Positions 1 through 8,280 of a stretch of 34,513 nt of DNA are shown here, piece after piece. Numbering within the stretch: the first letter of the stretch is position 1; every line of letters begins with the position of its first letter. The translations under genes were made by a program, and so were the position numbers. The notes beneath the pieces were generated by a model. That model was given only the letters and a program-made list of their open reading frames with translations, was not told where the DNA came from and searched no databases. The stretch comes from a bacterium (GTDB lineage: Bacteria; Patescibacteriota; Minisyncoccia; Moranbacterales; UBA2206): positions 65,431-99,943 of the forward strand of contig JAURXY010000031.1 in assembly GCA_030654225.1 (NCBI GenBank). Direction: 5' to 3'.

Positions 1-756
1 CAAACCCGTCACCAAATCACGCCCACGCACTGCCATTTGCATTTTTTTTTCTTGTGGACAAGCACTGCCAATAGCAATTTTCACATCCTCAGCAGTTTTT
101 TCTCCAATCAAAAGATTAAATTCATCACGACAATAGCGCGTGATGTCTTCATTCATTTCATCTCCCGCAATGCGAAGATTTCGGGACACCACAATTCCTC
201 CGAGAGATATAATGGCAATGTCAGTTGTGCCACCACCAATATCCACAATCATATTTCCCGCTGCTTCCTGCACTGGAAGGCGTGCCCCAATTGCCGCCGC
301 CATTGGTTCATCAATCAAATAAGCTTCTTTGGCTCCAGCGTTTATGGTTGCGTCAATCACCGCTCGTTTTTCCACTTCCGTCACGTCGGACGGAATTCCA
401 ATCACCACCCTTGGTCCGGAAAAAAAAGAAAATCCACCTTTGTTAACTTTGTCGATAAAACATTTGAGCATTTGTTCAGTAATTTCAAAATCACTCACCA
501 CTCCGTCCACCAAAGGACGCGTTGCCACAATATGACTGGGGGTTTTTCCTACCATTCTTTTAGCCTCTTTTCCAATCGCCAAAACTTGACCGGTCTTTTT
601 GTTGACCGCCACAACAGAAGGCTCATTGATCACAATACCTCGGCCTTTGACATAAACAAGCGTGTTAGCTGTTCCAAGATCAATCCCAATATCCTTGGAA
701 AATCCGCCGAAAAAATTACCAGTTATTTTTTGCAAAAAGCTTCTAAATTTAGCCAT
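1..756 (-). CDS. mreB: Rod shape-determining protein MreB, 3' end cut by window edge
   Basis: Reverse-strand reading from ATG at 756: MAKFRSFLQKITGNFFGGFSKDIGIDLGTANTLVYVKGRGIVINEPSVVAVNKKTGQVLAIGKEAKRMVGKTP...IVDIGGGTTDIAIISLGGIV; actin-fold MreB motifs. Absent from ORF track because no stop lies in the window. Confidence 0.95.
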   Translation of the reverse strand, partial: MAKFRSFLQKITGNFFGGFSKDIGIDLGTANTLVYVKGRGIVINEPSVVAVNKKTGQVLAIGKEAKRMVGKTPSHIVATRPLVDGVVSDFEITEQMLKCFIDKVNKGGFSFFSGPRVVIGIPSDVTEVEKRAVIDATINAGAKEAYLIDEPMAAAIGARLPVQEAAGNMIVDIGGGTTDIAIISLGGIVVSRNLRIAGDEMNEDITRYCRDEFNLLIGEKTAEDVKIAIGSACPQEKKMQMAVRGRDLVTGL

Positions 757-874
757 AATTCAAAACTCCAACGTCTTTTGGTTGGGAAATTTTTATAATT
801 TAAAAAGATTTTTTATATTTATTTTACCCTTCTATTTTACTTTAGTTGAGAGTTATTGTCAAAAATAGGATATT

Positions 875-979
875 GCAGGCTCAGGCGTCCTCGCCTGAAC
901 CTTTTATTTCTAGTAAAGTTTAACTCCCGAACAGAAAATTATCAGAACTATGCGATTCAAGCGAGACGCTTGAACCTGC
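875..979. repeat. Inverted pair of related hairpin elements (GCAGGCTCAGGCG..CGCCTGAACC and TTCAAGCGAGACGCTTGAACCTGC)
   Basis: Two local hairpins (878-902, 956-974) with outer GCAGG/CCTGC pairing; the two hairpins differ by paired substitutions. Confidence 0.7.
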
Positions 980-1011
980 GAGATGATGGGCGAGATGAAC
1001 CGCATGTGCCG

Positions 1012-1598
1012 TGTTATGTGCTGTTTTGAAAAGCCCCAGTCCTTAATGTATTTAATTTTGGCGATTTATTTTTTATTTTTTTCAAATTCTTCATCAAGTC
1101 TTTTTGTTTCTTCAACTAGTTCATCAATCCTTGCATCTTTTTGGTCTTTTGTTAACACGTCGCTAAAATAAAAATTATCACTTGCGGTGTGCGCACGAAA
1201 TTCCAGATAAAGCCCATTGGGAAGTGGCATAAAACTTACATCTGTGTTGCCGTTATTGTAATAATCGCTACCATCTTCATCTTCGCTACGATTTTCATCA
1301 TCGTGTTTATATTTATCAACTAAATTCCTAAGTTCATCATATAGATCTTCTGAATTTTCCGGCATTTTTTTTTGATTGTAGAGTACTGCTAATTCTTGAA
1401 GGCGATCTAAATAATTTCCTGTTTCTACTTTTTTATCCATGGAGGGTGGCATGTTAATATTTTTTCCTTCATTCATAATTTTAAATTATTAAATTTATTA
1501 ATACTTATCTATAAATTTCAGTCATACCTCGACCCCAAAAATGAATTGCCAAAAAATTATTAAAAAATAAAAGGGGCTTTTCAAAATGGCGTATAACA
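1012..1598. repeat. 26-bp inverted repeats (1012-1037 and 1573-1598) flanking a hypothetical ORF
   Basis: TGTTATGTGCTGTTTTGAAAAGCCCC versus reverse complement of the right copy TGTTATACGCCATTTTGAAAAGCCCC; 22/26 identical. Confidence 0.75.
1066..1476 (-). CDS. Hypothetical protein, acidic
   Basis: 136-aa ORF between inverted repeats; no family recognised. Confidence 0.55.
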   Translation of the reverse strand: MNEGKNINMPPSMDKKVETGNYLDRLQELAVLYNQKKMPENSEDLYDELRNLVDKYKHDDENRSEDEDGSDYYNNGNTDVSFMPLPNGLYLEFRAHTASDNFYFSDVLTKDQKDARIDELVEETKRLDEEFEKNKK

Positions 1599-1702
1599 TG
1601 TTTAGTTTTACTTACTTATAAAATAAATATAGCATATTTTTGATAATCTTTCAATTTTTCCTATGTATATTTTTTCCCTAATTATTTCTCAGTGACTCCT
1701 CG

Positions 1703-1735
1703 GCGGACTGTCCGCTTTTTTAGCGGACAGTCCGC
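1703..1735. repeat. Perfect 13-bp stem hairpin GCGGACTGTCCGC-TTTTTTA-GCGGACAGTCCGC
   Basis: Direct inspection; each arm is itself palindromic. Confidence 0.85.
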
Positions 1736-1823
1736 TATTCGATATTTTTTCCTATTTTTTCCAATCCTTAATCAAAAATCCTCCCCGAACTTTATAATCA
1801 TATTTTTTATTTCTTGATAAGTA

Positions 1824-2378
1824 TCATAATAATTTTCTTGGTTTAAGCAAGACACCAAAAAAAGATACCGAAGCTAAACTTCCCATCATAAAAAATAATG
1901 GAAAAAATCCAAAATAGTTGATAATAATCCCACCAAGAATAATGGCGCCTGCGCCTGTAATGTTAGAAATTAATTTCCAATCTGTGTATTCTCGAATATG
2001 ACAACCATCATCAAGATGCTCTGCGAAAATAGAATCAAATGCTGGTGAGCCAAGAGTTTCACCAATGCCAAGTAATATTTGCAACATAACCAACATGAAT
2101 ATTGTGGATATAAACGGAAAAGAAAACCAAACAATAGCTCTGATTAGAAATCCCCCCATGAGAAGATATTCTTTTTCTTTCAATCTATCGCCATATTTTC
2201 TGAGAAATAACATTCCTAATGTGGTTGATACCAAAAAAGCAGCCCAAGATATGCTTACGAATAATATATTTTTATCAATGGTCTCAACAAAAATTGCATA
2301 AAGAGGTCCCAGTAATCCTGCAGCAAAAACAAAAATACCGTTATACACAAAAAGAACTTTTAGAGCTTTATTTTTCAT
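1824..2378 (-). CDS. Half-size MFS-like membrane protein
   Basis: 184 aa, about six hydrophobic segments, MFS-like loop LRKYGDRLKEKEYLLMGG. Confidence 0.6.
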   Translation of the reverse strand: MKNKALKVLFVYNGIFVFAAGLLGPLYAIFVETIDKNILFVSISWAAFLVSTTLGMLFLRKYGDRLKEKEYLLMGGFLIRAIVWFSFPFISTIFMLVMLQILLGIGETLGSPAFDSIFAEHLDDGCHIREYTDWKLISNITGAGAIILGGIIINYFGFFPLFFMMGSLASVSFFGVLLKPRKLL

Positions 2379-2452
2379 TTTATTTATATATCATAATATG
2401 TATTTAATTCGTACATTAGTATATTTGTAAAAGATTAGTAATTCGTAAAATT

Positions 2453-3766
2453 TTATTTCACAAACTTCATCACATCCTTAAATGTCACTAGAATTAAAAG
2501 TAGGATAAGAAGCAAGAAACCGACTGAATGAAAAGTTTGTTCGAGTTTTTGGCTCACGGGTGAGCCTTTCATTTTCTCAATTAGCACAAAAAGAATTCTT
2601 CCGCCGTCGAGCGCTGGAATTGGCAAGATGTTTATTATTCCAAGATTGATGCTAAGCATCGCCGCAAATTGCAAAATATAAACCAAGCCAAGACCTGTCA
2701 CTTGTTTGGTGAGCACGGCAATACCAACTGGTCCAGCCACATCTGCGCCAACGCCATTGCCCATAAAAAGACTCTTTATTATCCCGCCCAAGGCCACCAG
2801 AATCGCCACGATTAGATTGCCAGTTGTTTTTAGCCCTTCCCAAAGCGCTTTAGGCACCGAATATTTGATAATGGCTGTTTGCGCCAAATTTACACCAAGT
2901 AGTCCTTGACCTTCTGGAGCGCTAACTCGAGGCGTAATCATAATGTCTAAAGTTTCATTGCCCCTTATTATGCCTAAATTAAGCTCTTTCCCAGCATTGT
3001 TTTTTATATAATTTTGCACATCTTCCACACTGGAAAGTTTCACCGATTCTCCCGCTGGATTTTTTTGATTTTTTGAAATTTCATCGCCAATTTGAAGTCC
3101 TGCCGTTTGCGCTGGAGTTTCAGGCAAAATATCAGAAATTTGAATTTTTGTTGCAGACACATTTTCTGCTTCTTCAACGGCTTGCGGAGCACCGATCATA
3201 AAAACAAGCGAAATCAAAAGCCAAGCAAAAACAAAATTCATCACCACTCCCGCCGCCAAAACTTTTGTTCTCACCCAACCAGATTTTCCCGCAAAACTAT
3301 CGGTGTCATCAATGTTTCCTCCATCTTCGCCTTTGATTTTGACAAATCCACCCAGTGGAATCCAATTTATCGAATAGATCGTTCCGCCAGTGAATTTTTT
3401 CTCATGTGCTTCAGTCAAATCATTTTTTTCATTTTCGTCATCACCATCGCGACTGCCCCAAATTATCCGCCATTTTCTAACTGGCTTCAATCTCTGCGTT
3501 TCTTCTAATCTTTCAGTGATAATTTCTTCACGAATTTCTTGACCCTGGCTTTTTATGTCGATAGACTTTATCTCAATGCTTTTCACTTCCATTTCTTTTT
3601 TGTTTTCTTCGCCGGAAATTAGTTGCACACCAAACATTCTTGGCGGAAAACCAAAACCAAATTCGCTAGCCTTGATGCCATTTCGCCGAGCCGTCACAAA
3701 ATGTCCAAGTTCATGGACAAAAATCAAAACCCCCAAAATTGCTATAAAGACTAATACTGCTAGCAT
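2453..3766 (-). CDS. rseP: RIP metalloprotease RseP/site-2 protease (M50) with PDZ domain
   Basis: HELGH active site, PDZ-like region, NILPIPALDGG motif. Confidence 0.93.
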   Translation of the reverse strand: MLAVLVFIAILGVLIFVHELGHFVTARRNGIKASEFGFGFPPRMFGVQLISGEENKKEMEVKSIEIKSIDIKSQGQEIREEIITERLEETQRLKPVRKWRIIWGSRDGDDENEKNDLTEAHEKKFTGGTIYSINWIPLGGFVKIKGEDGGNIDDTDSFAGKSGWVRTKVLAAGVVMNFVFAWLLISLVFMIGAPQAVEEAENVSATKIQISDILPETPAQTAGLQIGDEISKNQKNPAGESVKLSSVEDVQNYIKNNAGKELNLGIIRGNETLDIMITPRVSAPEGQGLLGVNLAQTAIIKYSVPKALWEGLKTTGNLIVAILVALGGIIKSLFMGNGVGADVAGPVGIAVLTKQVTGLGLVYILQFAAMLSINLGIINILPIPALDGGRILFVLIEKMKGSPVSQKLEQTFHSVGFLLLILLLILVTFKDVMKFVK

Positions 3767-3850
3767 TTTTCATGAAACATGAAACATGAAACATAAAACA
3801 AAAAACTTTTTTATTATGCGTTACATGTTATATGTTGTATGTTATATGAA

Positions 3851-4408
3851 TTAAATCGTCATTATCTCCTCTTCTTTTTTCTTTCTAATTTCTTCGATCT
3901 TAGCATTATATTCATCCACAACTTTTTGCAACTTATCTTTGCCGGAAAATTTGTCGTCTTCGCCAATCGTTCCCGCTTTTTCCAAATTTTGAATTTCTTC
4001 CCAAATTTCTTCTCGCACTCTCCGCACTGACACACGAGCTTCTTCCGCTTTTTGATTGAGCATTTTCACCAAATCTTTTCTGCGCTCTTCATTGAGCGCC
4101 GGAATGTTTATCCGCACCATTTGACCATCATTAATCGGATTTAGATTTAATTGTGATTCACGAATAGCTTTTTCAATATCCACCAAAACATCTCGGCTCC
4201 AAGGAGTAATAGCGATAGTTCTGGCTTCCGGCACAGTGATGCTAGCCACTTGTTTCAAAGGTGATTTCGCACCATAATAGTCCACCATCAAATCTTCCAC
4301 CAAGGATACCGAAGCTCGGCCAGTACGAAGTTTTCCCAGTTCTTCTTTGAAATGTCCAGCAGTTTTTTCAAAATCATCTCTATATTTATTTATTACTTCA
4401 TTAATCAT
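3851..4408 (-). CDS. frr: Ribosome recycling factor
   Basis: 185 aa; ELGKLRTGRASVSLVEDLMVDYYGAKSPLKQVASITVPEARTIAITPW. Confidence 0.97.
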   Translation of the reverse strand: MINEVINKYRDDFEKTAGHFKEELGKLRTGRASVSLVEDLMVDYYGAKSPLKQVASITVPEARTIAITPWSRDVLVDIEKAIRESQLNLNPINDGQMVRINIPALNEERRKDLVKMLNQKAEEARVSVRRVREEIWEEIQNLEKAGTIGEDDKFSGKDKLQKVVDEYNAKIEEIRKKKEEEIMTI

Positions 4409-4419
4409 ATTTTTTATAT

Positions 4420-4508
4420 CCGATTCGAATCTTCGAATGTATTCGAATTTACGAATGTATTTTTTGTGCTTATTCGTAGATTCGCATGTTATTCGTTGAT
4501 TCGCATCG
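4420..4508. repeat. Long palindromic element, CCGATKCGAA family, copy A
   Basis: CCGATTCGAATCTTCGAAT..TTCGAATTTACGAAT / ATTCGTAGATTCG..ATTCGTTGATTCGCATCG inverted arms. Confidence 0.85.
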
Positions 4509-4513
4509 CTTAT

Positions 4514-5575
4514 TTACTTAGTAAAACCAATATATAACTGGGTGCCTTCCGTTGGATTATATTCCAAAATATTTGCTTTCATTTTGTTGTCAAATTCAAA
4601 AGTTTTCCAAGTTTTTCCCGCGTCAATTGATTTGTATACGGCTCGATCCATCGCATAAACTATTTCGCTAGAATTTTTTGGATTGATGGCCAGAGCTCTG
4701 ATTGGAAAATTTTCCGGATCGTTAAGTGCCCAAACCTCTTCCCACTTTTCTCCGCCGTCCAAACTTTTCATTATCCCATCCGCACCAGCCAAATAAACAA
4801 CATTAGATCGCGTTGGATCAGTTTTCAGAACTTTATATTGTCCATTGCCAAAAGAAAAAGATTCTTTTTTGATATTTTCGGAGATATCTTCAATTTTTTC
4901 TCCCGCGTCCTTACTTCGCAAAATTTTTCCACCATTAGTCAAAAAATAGACCAGGTTGCTATTTGCTGAATCAATCGCAATTCTCACAATTGGATCATCT
5001 GATAGATAAATATTTCTCCAAGTTGTTCCGCCATCCGTACTTTTTATCACTTCTTTTTCGCTAGTCGCAACGTAGATATTTTTGGAATTTTTTTGATCAA
5101 TAACTAGAGAAATTAAGATTGGCCCAGCGGAAGGACTAGTATAAATTTCTTTCCAATTTTTTCCGTCATCTTCAGTTTTGAAAATTTTTCCAGTACCTTG
5201 CCACACACCGCTAGCATAAAGCGTTCTGCCATCTATTGGATCAATTGCCAAGCCATAAACTTTTTCCGAAACAAAATTCATAAATTCCCAAGTCTCTCCG
5301 CCATTTCTTGTCTCAAGGATTCCGCCTTTTCGTAGCCCCACATAAAGATTATTGGCGTCATAGGGATTAATTGCGAAACTCAAAACATCTATCTCGGCGA
5401 TATTAGCTTTGCCCTCACCCTTATTTTTCACTTTCCAATCCGCTCCGCCATCAATCGATTTCCAAATACTTTGACTCACTGTGAAAGTTGGCACGGTAGC
5501 ATTCTTACTGTTAGCGCAACCCGCAAAAATCAAAACCAAAAACGATGCAATTGTAATAGATAATGTTTTTTTCAT
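4514..5575 (-). CDS. YCF48/BNR-repeat beta-propeller-like lipoprotein
   Basis: Lipobox-like LIFAGCANS and repeated SxDGGxxW motifs (SIDGGADW, TRNGGETW, STDGGTTW, SLDGGEKW, SIDAGKTW). Confidence 0.85.
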   Translation of the reverse strand: MKKTLSITIASFLVLIFAGCANSKNATVPTFTVSQSIWKSIDGGADWKVKNKGEGKANIAEIDVLSFAINPYDANNLYVGLRKGGILETRNGGETWEFMNFVSEKVYGLAIDPIDGRTLYASGVWQGTGKIFKTEDDGKNWKEIYTSPSAGPILISLVIDQKNSKNIYVATSEKEVIKSTDGGTTWRNIYLSDDPIVRIAIDSANSNLVYFLTNGGKILRSKDAGEKIEDISENIKKESFSFGNGQYKVLKTDPTRSNVVYLAGADGIMKSLDGGEKWEEVWALNDPENFPIRALAINPKNSSEIVYAMDRAVYKSIDAGKTWKTFEFDNKMKANILEYNPTEGTQLYIGFTK

Positions 5576-5710
5576 AATGTTTTTTTATTTACCCTATGGA
5601 GTACGGACTTTATTAATATGCTAGAATAAAAATTTACTTGATTTTTATAATTACTTTTAAAGTTCTTAGTAAAATTACTCCACAGGGTAAAGTATATCAT
5701 AAATCTGAAA

Positions 5711-5742
5711 AAACAAAAAACCTCGCAAAATTTGCGAAGTTT
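5711..5742 (-). terminator. Rho-independent terminator downstream of tRNA-Lys
   Basis: CTTCGCAAATTTTGCGAGG followed by a T-rich run on the minus strand. Confidence 0.8.
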
Positions 5743-5748
5743 CAACTG

Positions 5749-5821
5749 TGCGCCCACCGGGACTCGAACCTGGGACCGTTTGCTTAAAAGGCAACTGCTC
5801 TACCAACTGAGCTATGGGCGC
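5749..5821 (-). tRNA. tRNA-Lys(UUU)
   Basis: GCGCCCATAGCTCAGTTGGTAGAGCAGTTGCCTTTTAAGCAAACGGTCCCAGGTTCGAGTCCCGGTGGGCGCA; full cloverleaf, anticodon TTT, CCA not encoded. Confidence 0.95.
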
Positions 5822-5862
5822 ATTCTATATTTAATTTATTTTACATAACCTCCAAAATAATA

Positions 5863-5931
5863 CCACTGATCGGACCCCTGCCTACCGGCAGGCAGGCTGT
5901 CCGCCTTTGGCGGAAACTGAACTATGGACGC
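5863..5931 (-). pseudogene. tRNA-Lys-like 5' fragment fused to nested palindromes
   Basis: GCGTCCATAGTTCAGTTT + CCGCCAAAGGCGGACAG + CCTGCCTGCCGGTAGGCAG + GGGTCCGATC; compare tRNA GCGCCCATAGCTCAGTT. Confidence 0.75.
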
Positions 5932-5989
5932 AAAAATAACTTTTCTATTATATCACTCTCTTTTCTTTAGTCAATAGAAACTTAACTAA

Positions 5990-6038
5990 ACAAAAAAAGT
6001 CCGGAAGTATAGTTTAGCTAATACCATAATTCCGGAGG
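5990..6038 (-). terminator. Rho-independent terminator downstream of the small ORF
   Basis: CTCCGGAATTATGGTATTAGCTAAACTATACTTCCGGAC followed by TTTTTTT on the minus strand. Confidence 0.75.
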
Positions 6039-6056
6039 TTAAAGGGTTTGAGAGTT

Positions 6057-6233
6057 TTACAATAGGGTTAAGGCTAATCTTTTTTTGCTAAATCCCTTAA
6101 GTTGATTTTTTGCAAACTCCCTGTTTTGAGGAGTTGTCAAGGGATTTTTTAACATCTGCATCAGAGTCCCAATAATAACACAATCATTATTAAGTTCTCC
6201 TTTAGCCTTTTTTTTCTCACGCTTTTTCTTCAT
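6057..6233 (-). CDS. Small basic hypothetical protein (58 aa from ATG with SD AAAGGA)
   Basis: MKKKREKKKAKGELNNDCVIIGTLMQMLKN...; own promoter and terminator. Confidence 0.6.
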   Translation of the reverse strand: MKKKREKKKAKGELNNDCVIIGTLMQMLKNPLTTPQNREFAKNQLKGFSKKRLALTLL

Positions 6234-6327
6234 AATACAATCCTTTCTCCGCAAAAAACTCTCTTCCACAGCGCTACCTAAGATTCTAGGCTAAAGCACA
6301 CACCCGTTGTATGCCAACGCTACAAAA

Positions 6328-6356
6328 AATATAGCATAAACGCTATATTTTGTCAA
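6328..6356 (-). promoter_or_regulatory. Sigma70-type promoter TTGACA-N17-TATATT with palindromic spacer
   Basis: Minus strand TTGACAAAATATAGCGTTTATGCTATATT; inverted repeat AAATATAGC-N6-GCTATATTT at 6327-6350. Confidence 0.75.
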
Positions 6357-6369
6357 AAATAAAAAACCC

Positions 6370-6861
6370 TTAATTAAGCCTTTTTCTAATGAGATAAACG
6401 AAAAGCAAAGGGATGAACATCCAAGAGAAATGGAAGATTGGAGAAACTAGATAGTCATAGGCGTTGGGGGAAATATAGCCCAGCACTATTTTTTTGGGCG
6501 TAATCGTAAAAACAACACTGAGGAGTAAAACTACTTCCAAAAAACTCATCACAAAAATCCGCCACATAAATTCTGCGCCGGAAATATAAATTCCAAAGAT
6601 TTTTTTGCTAGAAATTGTGACCAGAACCAGCGCAACAAAAAAGAAAATCAATTCAAATGAATAATCATTCAGATATTTTTCAGGAAAAGCTTGGAGAAGT
6701 GCCAAGGAAATATATATGCCTACGAGCGATTGAATAAGCCGATGACGCCCAACTAAAAAAGCAACCGCCACAGTCAAAATAGCCACGACCAAAAGAAGTG
6801 TGAAATCTTGCACAAAATTTTGCGAGATTCCAATTTTAGAAAGCAATAAATCTAGATTCAT
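6370..6861 (-). CDS. Hypothetical integral membrane protein
   Basis: 163 aa with multiple hydrophobic segments. Confidence 0.65.
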   Translation of the reverse strand: MNLDLLLSKIGISQNFVQDFTLLLVVAILTVAVAFLVGRHRLIQSLVGIYISLALLQAFPEKYLNDYSFELIFFFVALVLVTISSKKIFGIYISGAEFMWRIFVMSFLEVVLLLSVVFTITPKKIVLGYISPNAYDYLVSPIFHFSWMFIPLLFVYLIRKRLN

Positions 6862-7040
6862 ATTTTTTTGTTTATTTTATCTTTTTTTATTTCACTACCA
6901 TATATAGGCGAATGGTAGTAATTATATATATTTTTAATATTTTGGTCATTAACAATTTTCTGCGACCGCATTTTTTTGTTCACACGAAGATATCTTAAGC
7001 ATCTCAGATATTTTTATCTTACTCCTTTTTCTTTCTTTTG

Positions 7041-8132
7041 TCATTCCCCAGCCTTTTCCAATTCTTCAATCAACCTTCTTTGCTCGCGACTGAGTTTTTT
7101 TGGAATACGCACAATTATTTTCACCAAATGGTTACCTCGGCCTCGACCATGCACATCCGGCACGCCTTTTTCTCTGATGCGAAAAGTTTCACCAGATTGC
7201 GTTCCGGCTGGAATTTTCAAAATCAAATTTCCCTCGATGGTTTCAATTTCAATTTCTCCACCCAGCGTTGCCAAAGAAAAGCTAATCTCTTCAATACTCA
7301 AAATATCATTGTCATGCCTTGTGAATTTTTTGTGATTTTTAACCCGCACTAAAATATATAAATCACCTGCGCGTGCACCTTTTCCACCAGCTTCCCCTGC
7401 ACCTTGCATGGAAATCGTTTGACCACTAGCAATCCCGGCGGGAATATTTATCTCAATTTCTTGTTCTTTTTTGATTCGGCCATCCCCTCCACACTTGGAA
7501 CATTTTTTTTCATAAGATTTTCCTTCTCCTAGACAGTCCGGACAAGTTATCACCTGAGAAAAAGAACCAAAAAAACTGCGCGTATTTTTCTGCACCTGTC
7601 CCGCGCCTCGGCAAGTTGGGCAGGTTTTAATATTTGATCCTGGCTCGCCTCCCGCACCATCACATCTGTCACACACCGCGCTTTTATATAAATTTATTTT
7701 TCTTTTCGCCCCGCTCACCATCTCAGAAAAATCTATCTCCACATCCACCTGAATATCCTGACCTCTTTTTTGTTTCCGACTTCGTCCGCCACCAAAAACA
7801 TTGGAAAATATATCTTCAAAATCTGTCCCGCCAAACTCAAAACCACCCGCGCCTTGGCCGAAATCGAAGCCCGAGAAGTCGAAACCACCAGCGCCTTGGC
7901 TTTGTCCAGAAAAACCACCTTGATCAAAAGTCTTGCCAAATTGATCATATTGTTGGCGCTTGGACTTATCTGAAAGCACTTGATAGGCCTCGTTTATTTC
8001 TTTGAATTTTTTTTCGTCTCCGCCGGTTTTGTCAGGATGATGTTTATGCGCCATCTTTCGATAGGCCTTTTTTATCTCATCATCCGATGAACCCTTGGAA
8101 ACCCCTAGAATATCATAATAATCACTTGCCAT
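7041..8132 (-). CDS. dnaJ: Chaperone DnaJ
   Basis: J domain with HPD, G/F-rich linker, CxxCxGxG zinc-finger repeats. Confidence 0.97.
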   Translation of the reverse strand: MASDYYDILGVSKGSSDDEIKKAYRKMAHKHHPDKTGGDEKKFKEINEAYQVLSDKSKRQQYDQFGKTFDQGGFSGQSQGAGGFDFSGFDFGQGAGGFEFGGTDFEDIFSNVFGGGRSRKQKRGQDIQVDVEIDFSEMVSGAKRKINLYKSAVCDRCDGAGGEPGSNIKTCPTCRGAGQVQKNTRSFFGSFSQVITCPDCLGEGKSYEKKCSKCGGDGRIKKEQEIEINIPAGIASGQTISMQGAGEAGGKGARAGDLYILVRVKNHKKFTRHDNDILSIEEISFSLATLGGEIEIETIEGNLILKIPAGTQSGETFRIREKGVPDVHGRGRGNHLVKIIVRIPKKLSREQRRLIEELEKAGE

Positions 8133-8184
8133 ATTGTTTTAACTATAAATAATCGTAAAATAATTATACTACCATTTCAAAAAA

Positions 8185-8211
8185 TTAGCAATCCCTGCTA
8201 CTGAGTGCTAA
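8185..8211. promoter_or_regulatory. CIRCE element (HrcA operator) upstream of dnaJ, one mismatch
   Basis: TTAGCAATC-N9-GAGTGCTAA versus consensus TTAGCACTC-N9-GAGTGCTAA. Confidence 0.85.
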
Positions 8212-8280
8212 TCATCATTATTGCCAAACTTATTTTTGACATATATAATAATACTAATTAACTAGCCTAATTATAATAAT

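Noticed and set aside
37-798. 253-aa plus-strand ORF
   Set aside because: Antisense to mreB, whose conserved actin-family motifs are on the minus strand.
1012-1598. Integron gene cassette with attC-like ends (GTTAT..ATAAC)
   Set aside because: attC sites are local imperfect hairpins; these repeats are ~535 bp apart and do not match GTTRRRY/RYYYAAC, and no integrase is visible.
3769-3845. ATGAAACATGAAAC / TTATATGTTGTATG short near-tandem repeats upstream of rseP
   Set aside because: Low-complexity and short; no structure or function could be supported.
5572-5757. 61-aa minus-strand ORF
   Set aside because: Covers intergenic AT-rich sequence, a terminator and the tRNA-Lys 3' end.
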